IMG/VR virus record: IMGVR_UViG_3300017917_000462
Coordinates: 1 to 25,693 of that record
From: a virus
DNA: 25,693 bases
Direction: 5' to 3' (one strand)
Part shown: piece after piece, positions 1 through 5,624 of the stretch
How the letters are laid out: each line of letters opens with the position of its first letter
How positions within the stretch are numbered: the stretch's first letter is position 1
The notes under the pieces: generated by a model
What the model saw: the letters and a program-made list of their open reading frames with translations, nothing else
What the model was told of the DNA's origin: nothing
Databases searched by the model: none
Made by a program: the position numbers and the translations under genes

Positions 1-8
1 AACGTAGA

Positions 9-305
9 CTAATTAGTCTCTAAAAAAATTGCACCCTCTGGAACTTTACCCTTATATTCTGAATCATAGAATACTGGATGTTTGCCGTCTAGCCTACCAG
101 TAATGATATCGCTAATCTCATTCATTGACCACAAATACTCTGAGCCTTCTGGCTGACCATAGGCAGACCATGCATTTAACAATCGTTGTTTAACTAAACT
201 AATAGCAGCATCTCTGTGATGTGCAGCAAACTCATTAATTGCATCTACATCTTCTTTGGTTGCTGTGCTATCTAGCACCAGCATTCCGTTTTCAAACTTA
301 ATCAT
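9..305 (-). CDS. Unknown protein, 98 aa
   Basis: I do not recognise a family. The protein is soluble, acidic and without cysteines or membrane segments; its C-terminal half is rich in Gly, Tyr and Pro. The start is well supported: an AAAGGAG Shine-Dalgarno lies about five bases before the ATG, and a TATAAT hexamer (329-334) lies a little further upstream. It runs leftward and its TAG stop is nine bases from the window edge. It is separated from the next upstream gene (352-561) by its own promoter, so it can be transcribed alone. Confidence that it is a gene is good; function is unknown. Confidence 0.75.
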   Translation of the reverse strand: MIKFENGMLVLDSTATKEDVDAINEFAAHHRDAAISLVKQRLLNAWSAYGQPEGSEYLWSMNEISDIITGRLDGKHPVFYDSEYKGKVPEGAIFLETN

Positions 306-328
306 TTGTCTCCTTTGTTTGTACTACT

Positions 329-334
329 ATTATA
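329..334 (-). promoter_or_regulatory. -10 hexamer TATAAT for the 98-aa gene
   Basis: A perfect TATAAT on the minus strand sits about 24 bases before the ATG of the gene ending at 9. A start site 6-7 bases downstream would give a short leader that still holds the AAAGGAG site. No TG extension is present here, unlike other promoters in the window. Confidence 0.5.
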
Positions 335-351
335 GGTACACCGTAGGACAT

Positions 352-561
352 TTAAATACCGAGTTCATCATAGCCAATATATTCTAACTCATTGGCTGGA
401 TACTGCTCTTGACATACTGTGCAATAGTGGGTAGGTTGATATTCTCCAATGCCACAGCCACCAAGAATTACCTCGCCAGCTTCTGCCATATCAAACATTT
501 CCCCAGATGGAAATCCATATACGAATGGGGTCATTTCTGTATTACATTTGTTACACTTCAT
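352..561 (-). CDS. Small two-CxxC zinc-ribbon protein, 69 aa
   Basis: The protein begins MKCNKCNTEM and has a second CxxC near residue 47 (HYCTVCQ), a four-cysteine zinc-ribbon layout. The central VYGFPSGEMF stretch and the VILGGC segment resemble a widespread family of short bacterial zinc-ribbon proteins of unknown role (recalled, not searched). The reading frame is open further upstream to a TTG at 573, but GGAGG lies five bases before the ATG at 561, so I use that start. The 5' leader is unusual: it holds a 9-bp stem-loop followed by a T run (579-612), and an extended -10 lies just beyond it. Role in the phage is unknown; nucleic-acid or protein binding is possible. Confidence 0.75.
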   Translation of the reverse strand: MKCNKCNTEMTPFVYGFPSGEMFDMAEAGEVILGGCGIGEYQPTHYCTVCQEQYPANELEYIGYDELGI

Positions 562-578
562 ATTACCCTCCAATTAAA

Positions 579-612
579 AACCACGCTAGGAACTTAATCA
601 ACCAGCGTGGTT
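579..612 (-). promoter_or_regulatory. 5' leader stem-loop with T run (attenuator-like)
   Basis: Bases 579-587 and 604-612 form a perfect 9-bp inverted repeat (AACCACGCT / AGCGTGGTT) with a 16-base loop. On the minus strand it is followed at once by a run of Ts, the form of an intrinsic terminator, and then by the GGAGG site of the zinc-ribbon gene. The predicted start site from the -10 at 621-626 is one or two bases before the stem. It could terminate, attenuate or stabilise that mRNA. Position and pairing are seen; the role is inferred. Confidence 0.6.
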
Positions 613-620
613 AGATATCT

Positions 621-629
621 AGTATACCA
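621..629 (-). promoter_or_regulatory. Extended -10 (TGGTATACT) for the zinc-ribbon gene
   Basis: On the minus strand the sequence reads TGG TATACT, an extended -10 element. It would start transcription near 614, at the foot of the 579-612 stem-loop. It faces away from the rightward promoter at 634-642, so the two form a divergent pair only a few bases apart. Confidence 0.5.
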
Positions 630-633
630 TATG

Positions 634-642
634 TGTTATAAT
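634..642 (+). promoter_or_regulatory. Extended -10 (TGTTATAAT), leaderless start for the HAD gene
   Basis: TGT TATAAT on the plus strand, with the hexamer at 637-642, is followed by exactly six bases and then the ATG at 649. This puts the expected +1 on the start codon itself, so the mRNA should be leaderless. There is no Shine-Dalgarno before this ATG, which fits. Confidence 0.65.
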
Positions 643-648
643 TAGTAA

Positions 649-1017
649 ATGGCAACTATTGTAGACATTGATGATACCCTGCTTCGCAACGGCACTCAAC
701 CGATTCAGCGAACCATTGAGTATATTAAAACATTAAAAGGACCAATCTACATTGTCACAGGTCGCAGTCCCAAACAGCGTTCAGAAACTGTTAGAGCCTT
801 AAGGTCTGCTGGTGTCCGATATTCCGCATTATATATGAATCCTGGTCCTATGTCTGATAATGAATACAAGGGTGAGATGGGTAAAAAACTAAAAGCTCGT
901 GGTGCTACTCTTGCAATTGAAAACAATCCAGATGCTCGTGCTGCTTACAATAGAGCAGGATTGGCAACTAAAGACCCTGCTACCTTACCAGACGTATCTA
1001 AGATGTGGATTCTATAG
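649..1017 (+). CDS. Small HAD-superfamily phosphatase
   Basis: This is a 122-aa HAD-fold hydrolase. Motif I is VDIDDTL with nucleophile and acid Asp6 and Asp8; motif II is the Thr of IVTGR near residue 38; a later LAIENNPDA segment fits the loop with acidic motif III/IV residues. The overall pattern, with RTIEYIKTL before the GR motif, resembles the 3'-phosphatase domain of T4-type polynucleotide kinase, but no kinase domain is present. A role in 3'-end repair of tRNA or DNA is therefore possible but not shown. It is a single rightward gene between two leftward blocks and appears to be translated from a leaderless message. Confidence 0.75.
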   Translation: MATIVDIDDTLLRNGTQPIQRTIEYIKTLKGPIYIVTGRSPKQRSETVRALRSAGVRYSALYMNPGPMSDNEYKGEMGKKLKARGATLAIENNPDARAAYNRAGLATKDPATLPDVSKMWIL

Positions 1018-1047
1018 AGTGACACCCACAGGAACATTCTATACCCC

Positions 1048-1080
1048 AAGATGTTTTATATAAACAATCTTTGTGGTATC
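1048..1080. terminator. Weak imperfect hairpin between convergent genes
   Basis: The 83-base gap between the convergent HAD genes contains AAGAT-GTTT and AAAC-A-ATCTT arms around a TATA loop, with a bulge. It could act as a weak terminator for either side. It lacks a strong G+C stem, so confidence is low. Confidence 0.25.
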
Positions 1081-1100
1081 CAGTCATACACCAACCAAAC

Positions 1101-1823
1101 TTAGCCAAGAAACTTTGTTACTCTCTCAACAGTATCTTGTGGCTTTACGACCCTTAGACAGGTTACCCCAGCAACTAAAGCAGGATAATCATTCTCTCCT
1201 GGGCGGAATTTATCTCCAACATAAAGAATATCTTTTGTGTTAAGTTTTAGATATCTCATTAGTTCATTTAAAGCAAACTCTTTATTGATGCCTTCTTGAG
1301 ATACGTCAATGCTATTTGTTCCACCAAGACGAATATTATATTCTGGCAAAGCTTTCTTTAATGCCGTTATCATTTCTTTACGCTTAGTGCCTCTTGGGTC
1401 CCAAGCTTCTTTGTCTTCTAGTTTTGCTTTCTGTCCTAATGCAGAAAATGTAATCTGAGCTTTTCTATCTTCAATAATTTCACCTGCTGGATTTTCTTCC
1501 CAGAAGCCCAAACTTTCTGCAGTAACTTTAATAATACTTTTAATTATTTCACGCTGTATAGCAGGAATTTCTTTTTTGTACATTAGATTTCCACGACATT
1601 CATAGATAGCACCAGAGCAGGACATTAGATGCATCTTTGAATGCAATTCATCTGGTAGTCTTTCTAAAACCTGTGTTTCAATTTGTTTCATTGTACCACC
1701 AGTAATAATAGCAATTTCATAATCACTAGCAAGATTAACTATGAACCTAGCAACCCTATCTTCAATTGGCTGTTTTGATTCTGCTAGTGTGCCATCTAGG
1801 TCAAAGGCTATTAGTTTATACAT
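1101..1823 (-). CDS. Phosphomannomutase-like HAD-IIB phosphatase
   Basis: A 240-aa HAD protein. Motif I is FDLDGTL (residues 8-14), motif II is AIITGG, and the cap and C-terminal parts carry the marks of the alpha-phosphomannomutase group: a QITFSALGQ segment, a WDPRGTKR segment, GGTNSIDVSQEGINK, and the motif III/IV region VGDKFRPGENDY. In that family these residues handle hexose-6-phosphate to hexose-1-phosphate interconversion. The likely reaction is mannose-6-phosphate to mannose-1-phosphate. The start overlaps the end of the upstream cytidylyltransferase-like gene by 8 bases, so the two are co-translated. A mannose-6-phosphate-isomerase cupin is encoded at 17124-17462 in the same window. 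A generic Cof-type sugar phosphatase is the alternative. Confidence 0.8.
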   Translation of the reverse strand: MYKLIAFDLDGTLAESKQPIEDRVARFIVNLASDYEIAIITGGTMKQIETQVLERLPDELHSKMHLMSCSGAIYECRGNLMYKKEIPAIQREIIKSIIKVTAESLGFWEENPAGEIIEDRKAQITFSALGQKAKLEDKEAWDPRGTKRKEMITALKKALPEYNIRLGGTNSIDVSQEGINKEFALNELMRYLKLNTKDILYVGDKFRPGENDYPALVAGVTCLRVVKPQDTVERVTKFLG

Positions 1824-2250
1824 TCTCTTTCCATTCTTTTAGAATCCAACTAGAGCTATTCTTTTTATCATTACCGCCAACACCAAAGACAAAGGCAAGA
1901 CGACTATCTTGTAGTTCCATCTCTGGAATATTGTCTCTACCCCTGTCGCCACCGTTAGCAAATATAATCATTGCATCTTCGTAATACCACAAAAGTTTTT
2001 GGATAGCATCTTTAGCAGAATTATCAGAGTCGTCAAACATAATTACTTCATCTACACAACGCAACTCTGAAATGATTGTTTCACGCTCACCAAACGGCAT
2101 AAACGGCTTTCCCTTTTTACGAGTAAGCCATTCATCGGAGTTAATTCCAACAACAAGCCAGTCTCCCAATTTTGCTGCTTCTTTAAAATAACTAATGTGA
2201 CCTGAGTGAATTGGGTCAAAGCCACCAGTAACTAAAACAATCTTACGCAT
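1816..2250 (-). CDS. Cytidylyltransferase-fold (RfaE/HldE-C-like) nucleotidyltransferase
   Basis: A 144-aa enzyme with the N-terminal nucleotide-binding motif GGFDPIHSGH (the HxGH signature), VVGINSDEW and a C-terminal NSSSW segment at the position of the family's second phosphate-binding motif. Size and motifs match the nucleotidyltransferase domain of ADP-heptose synthase and glycerol-3-phosphate cytidylyltransferase, which join a sugar- or polyol-phosphate to a nucleotide. Three ATG codons occur in a row; AAGGA is correctly spaced only for the third, at 2250. It overlaps the small membrane protein upstream by 8 bases and the phosphomannomutase-like gene downstream by 8 bases. The substrate is unknown; a phosphosugar made by its neighbour is a fair guess. 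Confidence 0.82.
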   Translation of the reverse strand: MRKIVLVTGGFDPIHSGHISYFKEAAKLGDWLVVGINSDEWLTRKKGKPFMPFGERETIISELRCVDEVIMFDDSDNSAKDAIQKLLWYYEDAMIIFANGGDRGRDNIPEMELQDSRLAFVFGVGGNDKKNSSSWILKEWKENV

Positions 2251-2335
2251 CATCATCCTTATTATCTGTTGCCCATGCTAATAGCATTATTAAAGGAATA
2301 CCTATGATTAAAATAATCCACTCAAGAACGCTCAA
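2243..2335 (-). CDS. Tiny single-pass membrane protein, 30 aa
   Basis: This 30-residue frame starts at a TTG with GGAG six bases upstream, and reads as a short N-terminus, one strongly hydrophobic segment (about residues 5-21, with IILIIGIPLIMLLAW), and a charged DNKDDDA tail. It overlaps the genes on both sides by 14 and 8 bases, which is the joint style of this operon. It has no recognisable family. Its N-out or N-in orientation cannot be fixed, though the acidic tail suggests the C-terminus may be outside. A chance frame is possible because it is so short. Confidence 0.5.
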   Translation of the reverse strand: MSVLEWIILIIGIPLIMLLAWATDNKDDDA

Positions 2336-2504
2336 CGTTTGCTCCACGGTTTATGCCAGCAATGTAGCCAGCCTGAAAAGCTTTAATCTCACCTTCCGAT
2401 GGAAGTTCTGTCAGAGTGACAATCCAATCTTCCATATCTTTTTTAGCTTTACGCTTTACCGAGTTCAGAAGTCTCTCGTTCTGTCTCTTTGTTTTTCTGT
2501 CCAT
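2322..2504 (-). CDS. Small basic protein, 60 aa, unknown
   Basis: A short soluble protein with a very basic N-terminal half (MDRKTKRQNERLL, then KRKAKKDM) and a C-terminal helix-like segment ending in AGYIAGINRGAN. A TTG three bases upstream of the ATG is an alternative start. It overlaps the upstream 58-aa gene by about 56 bases, long for this operon, so either that gene or this start may be misjudged. The basic part suggests nucleic-acid contact but no known domain is seen. Confidence 0.55.
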   Translation of the reverse strand: MDRKTKRQNERLLNSVKRKAKKDMEDWIVTLTELPSEGEIKAFQAGYIAGINRGANVERS

Positions 2505-2625
2505 CAATAATTCTTTCTACTAATTCTTGTCCAGTTATCTCAACAACATTGCCAAAACCATCCCTGATAAAATAAATTCTGTCTGGGAAAATTTGATAGC
2601 GATATTTATCCGTTAACCTTAGCAT
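2449..2625 (-). CDS. Small protein, 58 aa, unknown
   Basis: The frame begins MLRLTDKYRYQIFP and continues with IYFIRDGFGNVVEITGQELVERIIDG before a charged Lys/Glu-rich tail. The alternation in the first half looks like a small beta-rich fold. It overlaps the 45-aa gene upstream by 20 bases and the 60-aa gene downstream by more than 50. No family is recognised. The protein-like composition and position in a tight chain support it. Confidence 0.55.
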   Translation of the reverse strand: MLRLTDKYRYQIFPDRIYFIRDGFGNVVEITGQELVERIIDGQKNKETERETSELGKA

Positions 2626-2743
2626 CTAATTCTTCTATCTTAGCAATAAGCAAAGAAATAATTTGGTAAGACATTTCTACCCCAGTACCGCTTGCAGTAC
2701 CAACTTCTTCCCATTGTGCTAAGATATTTCTAATTTCTTCCAT
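2606..2743 (-). CDS. Small protein, 45 aa, leaderless, unknown
   Basis: The frame begins MEEIRNILAQWEEV and ends in a helical segment rich in Ile, Leu and Glu (LLIAKIEELDAKV), suggesting a short helical or coiled-coil protein. It is the first gene of the leftward chain. An extended -10 (TGGTATAAT) stands exactly six bases before its ATG, so it should be read from a leaderless mRNA. The promoter placement is the strongest evidence that this is a real gene. Confidence 0.6.
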   Translation of the reverse strand: MEEIRNILAQWEEVGTASGTGVEMSYQIISLLIAKIEELDAKVNG

Positions 2744-2749
2744 TCATCA

Positions 2750-2758
2750 ATTATACCA
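2750..2758 (-). promoter_or_regulatory. Extended -10 (TGGTATAAT), leaderless start for the leftward chain
   Basis: The hexamer TATAAT (minus strand, 2755 to 2750) is preceded by TGG and followed by exactly six bases before the ATG at 2743. This would drive the six-gene chain to 1101. It is divergent to the promoter at 2783-2791. Confidence 0.65.
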
Positions 2759-2782
2759 GATGCTGCGAATAAAGTAAACATT

Positions 2783-2791
2783 TGATATAAT
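2783..2791 (+). promoter_or_regulatory. Extended -10 (TGATATAAT), leaderless start for the Stealth pair
   Basis: TGA TATAAT on the plus strand is followed by six bases to the ATG at 2798 (or three bases to an in-frame ATG at 2795). The expected +1 falls on the start codon. Together with 2750-2758 it forms a divergent promoter pair with the two hexamers about 30 bases apart. Confidence 0.65.
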
Positions 2792-2797
2792 TATATG

Positions 2798-2935
2798 ATG
2801 GACGAGATTGATGAATCCGACCCAAGATATATTTTCTTTGCAAAACTTAGGGAATTAATAATGGAAAAAGACCTGGAGAACGACGAGGTAGCTGCTGCTG
2901 TCCTTGGCTGGGCATACGAACGATTGGCTGAGTAA
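2798..2935 (+). CDS. Small acidic protein, 45 aa, unknown
   Basis: The protein starts MDEIDESDPRYIFFAKL and ends in an amphipathic helix with AAAVLGWAYERLAE. It is acidic, soluble and of no family I recognise. Two ATG codons stand in tandem (2795 and 2798); the second is at the leaderless spacing used elsewhere in the window. Its TAA stop shares one base with the ATG of the Stealth-like gene (TAATG), so the two are translationally coupled and may work together. Confidence 0.65.
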   Translation: MDEIDESDPRYIFFAKLRELIMEKDLENDEVAAAVLGWAYERLAE

Positions 2936-3606
2936 TGGATTTAGTTTACATCTGTAGAGATGGAGACAACGAAGAGTTAAGATACTCTATTAGGTCTGCT
3001 GTTGCAAACCTGCCTCACGATAATATTTGGGTATTTGGTGGTAAACCAGATTGGTATATTGGAAACCACGTTAGACTAAAACAAAATACAAATAAATACG
3101 ATAATGCTAGAGCTAACCTTGCTGCTATTAGTAGAAATTATGATGTGTCAGAAAATTTTGTATTAATGAATGATGATTTTTTTACTGTCAGACCTGTTGA
3201 TGAAATTAAAAATTATCATCGTGGAACAATGCAAGAACATATTGACATGATTCAGGTTAGTGTTGGATACCGTGTATTACTTGAAGAAACACAAGATGTC
3301 CTTAACTATTTAGGATATGATAATCCACTTAGTTATGAACTTCATGTTCCAATGATAATGAATAAAAACAATCTTGCTAAAGTTATAAGAACATTAGGTC
3401 TATGGCGTTCTAACTATGGCAATATGTATAATGTTGGTGGAGAAAGATATGACGATGTTAAAGTTCATCACCACGTTACCCTGGAACAAATTATGAATAA
3501 TCCTTTGCCATATATTTCTACAAATGACGATACATTTCAAGGAGTTCTGGATGGGTATTTAAAAGACGCTTTTCCAGAACCAAGTAAATACGAAAAGCAC
3601 CCCTAG
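2935..3606 (+). CDS. Stealth-like sugar-phosphate transferase
   Basis: A 223-aa protein whose N-terminus matches the conserved regions of Stealth capsule proteins: DLVYICRDGDNEELRYSIRS (2-21) resembles CR1 and the start of CR2, and FVLMNDDFF (75-83) is the CR2 acidic NDD motif expected to bind metal and nucleotide sugar. Stealth proteins transfer hexose-1-phosphate from a nucleotide sugar to a glycan. It is shorter than cellular members and I see no clear CR3/CR4. The C-terminal part has VHHHVTLEQ, which may replace them. It is coupled to the small gene upstream, and its last nine bases overlap the 3' end of the convergent tRNA-Arg gene. A GT-A-like transferase of another family is the alternative. 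Confidence 0.75.
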   Translation: MDLVYICRDGDNEELRYSIRSAVANLPHDNIWVFGGKPDWYIGNHVRLKQNTNKYDNARANLAAISRNYDVSENFVLMNDDFFTVRPVDEIKNYHRGTMQEHIDMIQVSVGYRVLLEETQDVLNYLGYDNPLSYELHVPMIMNKNNLAKVIRTLGLWRSNYGNMYNVGGERYDDVKVHHHVTLEQIMNNPLPYISTNDDTFQGVLDGYLKDAFPEPSKYEKHP

Positions 3607-3670
3607 TAGGAATCGAACCTACGACCAAGAGATTAGAAGGCTCTTGCTCTATCCACTGAGCTATAGGGGT
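3598..3670 (-). tRNA. tRNA-Arg (anticodon TCT)
   Basis: The minus strand folds as a standard cloverleaf. The acceptor stem ACCCCTA/TAGGGGT is fully paired, the discriminator is G, the D-arm is GCTC/GAGC, the anticodon loop is CTTCTAA with anticodon TCT, and the T-arm is GTAGG TTCGATT CCTAC. One C-T mismatch sits at the bottom of the anticodon stem. CCA is not encoded. It reads AGA codons, a useful supplement for an A+T-rich phage. It lies seven bases after thyX and its 3' end overlaps the stop of the convergent Stealth-like gene. Confidence 0.95.
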
Positions 3671-3676
3671 AAACCA

Positions 3677-4378
3677 TTACTGATGCAAGGCTTTAAAAGT
3701 TTCTGGAAATGACTGATGTGCCAAATCTTTGACAGCAAGAGCATAATCCTGAATCTCTTTTTGAGCATCGTGTTCTAGTCGCTGGTCAAGGAATGTCATA
3801 ACTCCTTGTAGCGATACTGTCCAACGCCAACGCACATACATACCATAAGCAGGTAGGAACAAGCGAGCAATTTCTGGAGCAATATTATCAGTCATTGCTT
3901 CGTGATAAAGTTGTGTTCCAAGTTCAATAAACTCATTAAGCTTATTAGTGTAGTGATATCCAAGACTAAAATGAATCGGTTCTCCACTACCCTGCTTGCT
4001 ATTCTCAGGCTTACTACGCCACGCTGAAGCAGATGGAATATAAAACTCTTCTGCTTCTGTAATGTAACGACGAGAACTTTCGTTCCATCCATTTTGTTCG
4101 TCTACATGGGTAGATGCTACTGCATATTTCCACCATTGTCTTGCGACAAAGAGTGGGGCATATACTTCGAATGTAATCGCAGCATGGCGGAACGGCGACG
4201 TGTGACCCTCCCTGATAAGAAAGTTAATGAGACGTTCATCTGCTTTGCTAAACTCAGTAACTTCTTTGTCATAACTAACACGAGCAGCATTAACAACAGA
4301 TAAATCATTACCAAGAGTATCAACAATACGGACATATCCTTTATCCAATACATCAATCTTGTTTTGCATTCTTACCAT
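3677..4378 (-). CDS. thyX: Flavin-dependent thymidylate synthase ThyX
   Basis: A 233-aa ThyX, converting dUMP to dTMP with FAD, NADPH and methylenetetrahydrofolate. Visible family marks are SPFRHAAITFEVYAP near residue 61, FVARQW, and the C-terminal half of the ThyX signature, NESSRRY. The signature is unusual: where RHR is normal the sequence reads WKYA, and about eight extra residues separate it from NESSRRY. The ORF opens at an ATG at 4378, but an ATG three codons in is equally possible. It overlaps the 81-aa gene upstream by about 26 bases. A dCMP deaminase encoded at 14685-15059 would supply dUMP. The assignment is firm; full activity is less certain because of the altered motif. Confidence 0.92.
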   Translation of the reverse strand: MVRMQNKIDVLDKGYVRIVDTLGNDLSVVNAARVSYDKEVTEFSKADERLINFLIREGHTSPFRHAAITFEVYAPLFVARQWWKYAVASTHVDEQNGWNESSRRYITEAEEFYIPSASAWRSKPENSKQGSGEPIHFSLGYHYTNKLNEFIELGTQLYHEAMTDNIAPEIARLFLPAYGMYVRWRWTVSLQGVMTFLDQRLEHDAQKEIQDYALAVKDLAHQSFPETFKALHQ

Positions 4379-4598
4379 TTTCTAACTGTGTAATTGCCCC
4401 ACGCAAATTAATTCCGCTTGGGTCAAGTGCTAATAGCTTTAAAAAGTCAATGATTGCTTCTCGTTCTTCTGCCCTAGCTTGACGCTTATAGTCTTCCAAC
4501 AATTCACGAGACATAGTTAGATAGTTTTCCATACCTGGAACCGTGCTGATAGTTGGAATGCTGTCAGTAAATAATTTTTTAAACTTTTCTTCGTCCAT
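4353..4598 (-). CDS. Unknown charged protein, 81 aa
   Basis: No family is recognised. The protein is charged and mostly helical, with an RELLEDYKRQARAEEREA segment that could form a short coiled coil, then a LKLLALDPSG turn. Its ATG shares a base with the groES stop (TAATG) and its end overlaps thyX, so it is part of the groES-thyX transcript. Nothing in the sequence shows what it does. Confidence 0.65.
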   Translation of the reverse strand: MDEEKFKKLFTDSIPTISTVPGMENYLTMSRELLEDYKRQARAEEREAIIDFLKLLALDPSGINLRGAITQLENGKNAKQD

Positions 4599-4888
4599 TA
4601 CTCGGACTCCAATACCGCCAACACATCACGATATGGCAAGACTAGATATGTCTCTCCATCGTGAGTAACTTCAGTGCCACTATACTTGGCAAAAATAACC
4701 TTGTCGCCCACCTTAAGGTCAAGGTCAACGTGTGCTCCGCTTGGTAACGTGATTCCTGGACCAACAGCAACTACAATTGCTTCCTGTGGCTTTTCATCAG
4801 TCTTGCTAATCAAAAAGCCAGATGCGGTTGCAGAAATATCTTCTACAATTGGCTTAACTACTACTCTATCTTCTATAGGTTTTAACAT
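4598..4888 (-). CDS. groES: GroES co-chaperonin
   Basis: A 96-aa Cpn10. The family pattern is clear: the start LKPIEDRVVVKPI, the mobile-loop region between about 17 and 34, AIVVAVGPG, the LKVGDKVIFAKYSGTEV strand pair and the LPYRDVLAVL ending. It caps the GroEL ring during protein folding in the cytoplasm. No groEL is present in the window, so it would work with the host's GroEL, as T4 gp31 does for capsid folding. AAGGAGA is well placed before the ATG. The start also shares a base with the stop of the small membrane protein gene upstream (TAATG). Confidence 0.95.
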   Translation of the reverse strand: MLKPIEDRVVVKPIVEDISATASGFLISKTDEKPQEAIVVAVGPGITLPSGAHVDLDLKVGDKVIFAKYSGTEVTHDGETYLVLPYRDVLAVLESE

Positions 4889-5064
4889 TAATACTCTCCT
4901 TGTTTGTGTGTAATTTTGTGCTTATCATCAATATACTTGTGAATTTTGCTAAACAGTTTTGCTTTTGACACTGCCCAAACTACAAGGGCAAATACAGCAT
5001 TCCAAAAAAATTCTGCAACGATGTGGTCAATTCCAAATACAACATCTATAATGCTGTGTTCCAT
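4888..5064 (-). CDS. Small single-pass membrane protein, 58 aa
   Basis: The frame fills the space between the 85-aa gene and groES and joins both with TAATG overlaps. It has a short N-terminus, one hydrophobic segment around residues 14-33 (IVAEFFWNAVFALVVWAV), then a basic tail with many Lys and His. The positive tail suggests an N-out, C-in membrane protein. No family is recognised. The exact fit to both neighbours is the main support. Confidence 0.75.
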   Translation of the reverse strand: MEHSIIDVVFGIDHIVAEFFWNAVFALVVWAVSKAKLFSKIHKYIDDKHKITHKQGEY

Positions 5065-5321
5065 TATTTACCTTTTCTAATTAACTCAATGGCACGTTCT
5101 AAACCGTACACATATTCTTTATTTAGTGTTGCATCAACTGAACCAGACTTAATTTCATCTTGAATTAATTTAATAAATACTTTGCGAGCTTCTGTTACAG
5201 CCTTTTTAGAACCAACTAAAAATCCTTCATCATATCCATACTTTTGACCTTCGTGATAACCAAGGTCATATTTGCGTTTAAATGTGCGTTGCAGTCTCTC
5301 TGCCCAATCTGGTTTTGTCAT
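5064..5321 (-). CDS. Unknown protein, 85 aa, with Tyr/Gly-rich helix
   Basis: The N-terminal third carries spaced Tyr-Gly pairs (YDLGYHEGQKYGYDEGFLVG), a pattern seen in other phage proteins with a repeated YxxGxxxG helix but not diagnostic. The rest is a charged helix. It has its own strong promoter and appears leaderless (see 5328-5356). It is the first gene of a leftward unit that runs on to the membrane protein, groES and thyX. Confidence 0.7.
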   Translation of the reverse strand: MTKPDWAERLQRTFKRKYDLGYHEGQKYGYDEGFLVGSKKAVTEARKVFIKLIQDEIKSGSVDATLNKEYVYGLERAIELIRKGK

Positions 5322-5327
5322 ACTTAT

Positions 5328-5356
5328 ATTTTACAGCATACCGTGCCGTGTGTCAA
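5328..5356 (-). promoter_or_regulatory. Consensus promoter (TTGACA-17-TAAAAT), leaderless
   Basis: On the minus strand a perfect TTGACA (5356-5351) is followed by a 17-base spacer, TAAAAT (5333-5328), and then exactly six bases to the ATG at 5321. The -35 box overlaps the thioredoxin stop codon. This is the only promoter here with a clear consensus -35, and it would start a leaderless message for the 85-aa, membrane, groES and thyX genes. Confidence 0.75.
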
Positions 5357-5616
5357 GCATACATAGATAGGATTTTTTCTTCGGTGGCAATACCAACGTG
5401 AGTGTCAACTAACTCTTCGTTTTGAATGCTCCAGAAAGTAGGAACAGACATTACAGAACCAAAATAAGATGTATACTTATCAAATAATTCTGTATCTTTT
5501 TCAATATCAATTTTAATGTAGCTTCCTACGTTTTCAGAAACAACCTTATCAATTAGTGGTTGCATTCTTTTACATGGCTGACACCAATCAGCAGTGAAAT
5601 GAATAAATGTTTTCAT
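5353..5616 (-). CDS. Thioredoxin
   Basis: An 87-aa single-domain thioredoxin. The active site is W11-C-Q-P-C15 in the usual ADWCxPCK setting, and the cis-proline is in MSVPTF. It reduces protein disulfides in the cytoplasm, possibly also a ribonucleotide reductase elsewhere in the genome or the Fe-S and Cys-rich proteins of the same operon. It is slightly short at the C-terminus compared with cellular thioredoxins, as phage glutaredoxin-like forms often are. It follows the 251-aa gene after an eight-base gap. A strong promoter begins inside its stop codon for the next unit. Confidence 0.93.
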   Translation of the reverse strand: MKTFIHFTADWCQPCKRMQPLIDKVVSENVGSYIKIDIEKDTELFDKYTSYFGSVMSVPTFWSIQNEELVDTHVGIATEEKILSMYA

Positions 5617-5624
5617 TTTGTTAC

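Noticed and set aside
649-1017. Polynucleotide kinase
   Set aside because: The phosphatase half resembles that family but there is no P-loop kinase domain, so only a HAD phosphatase is called.
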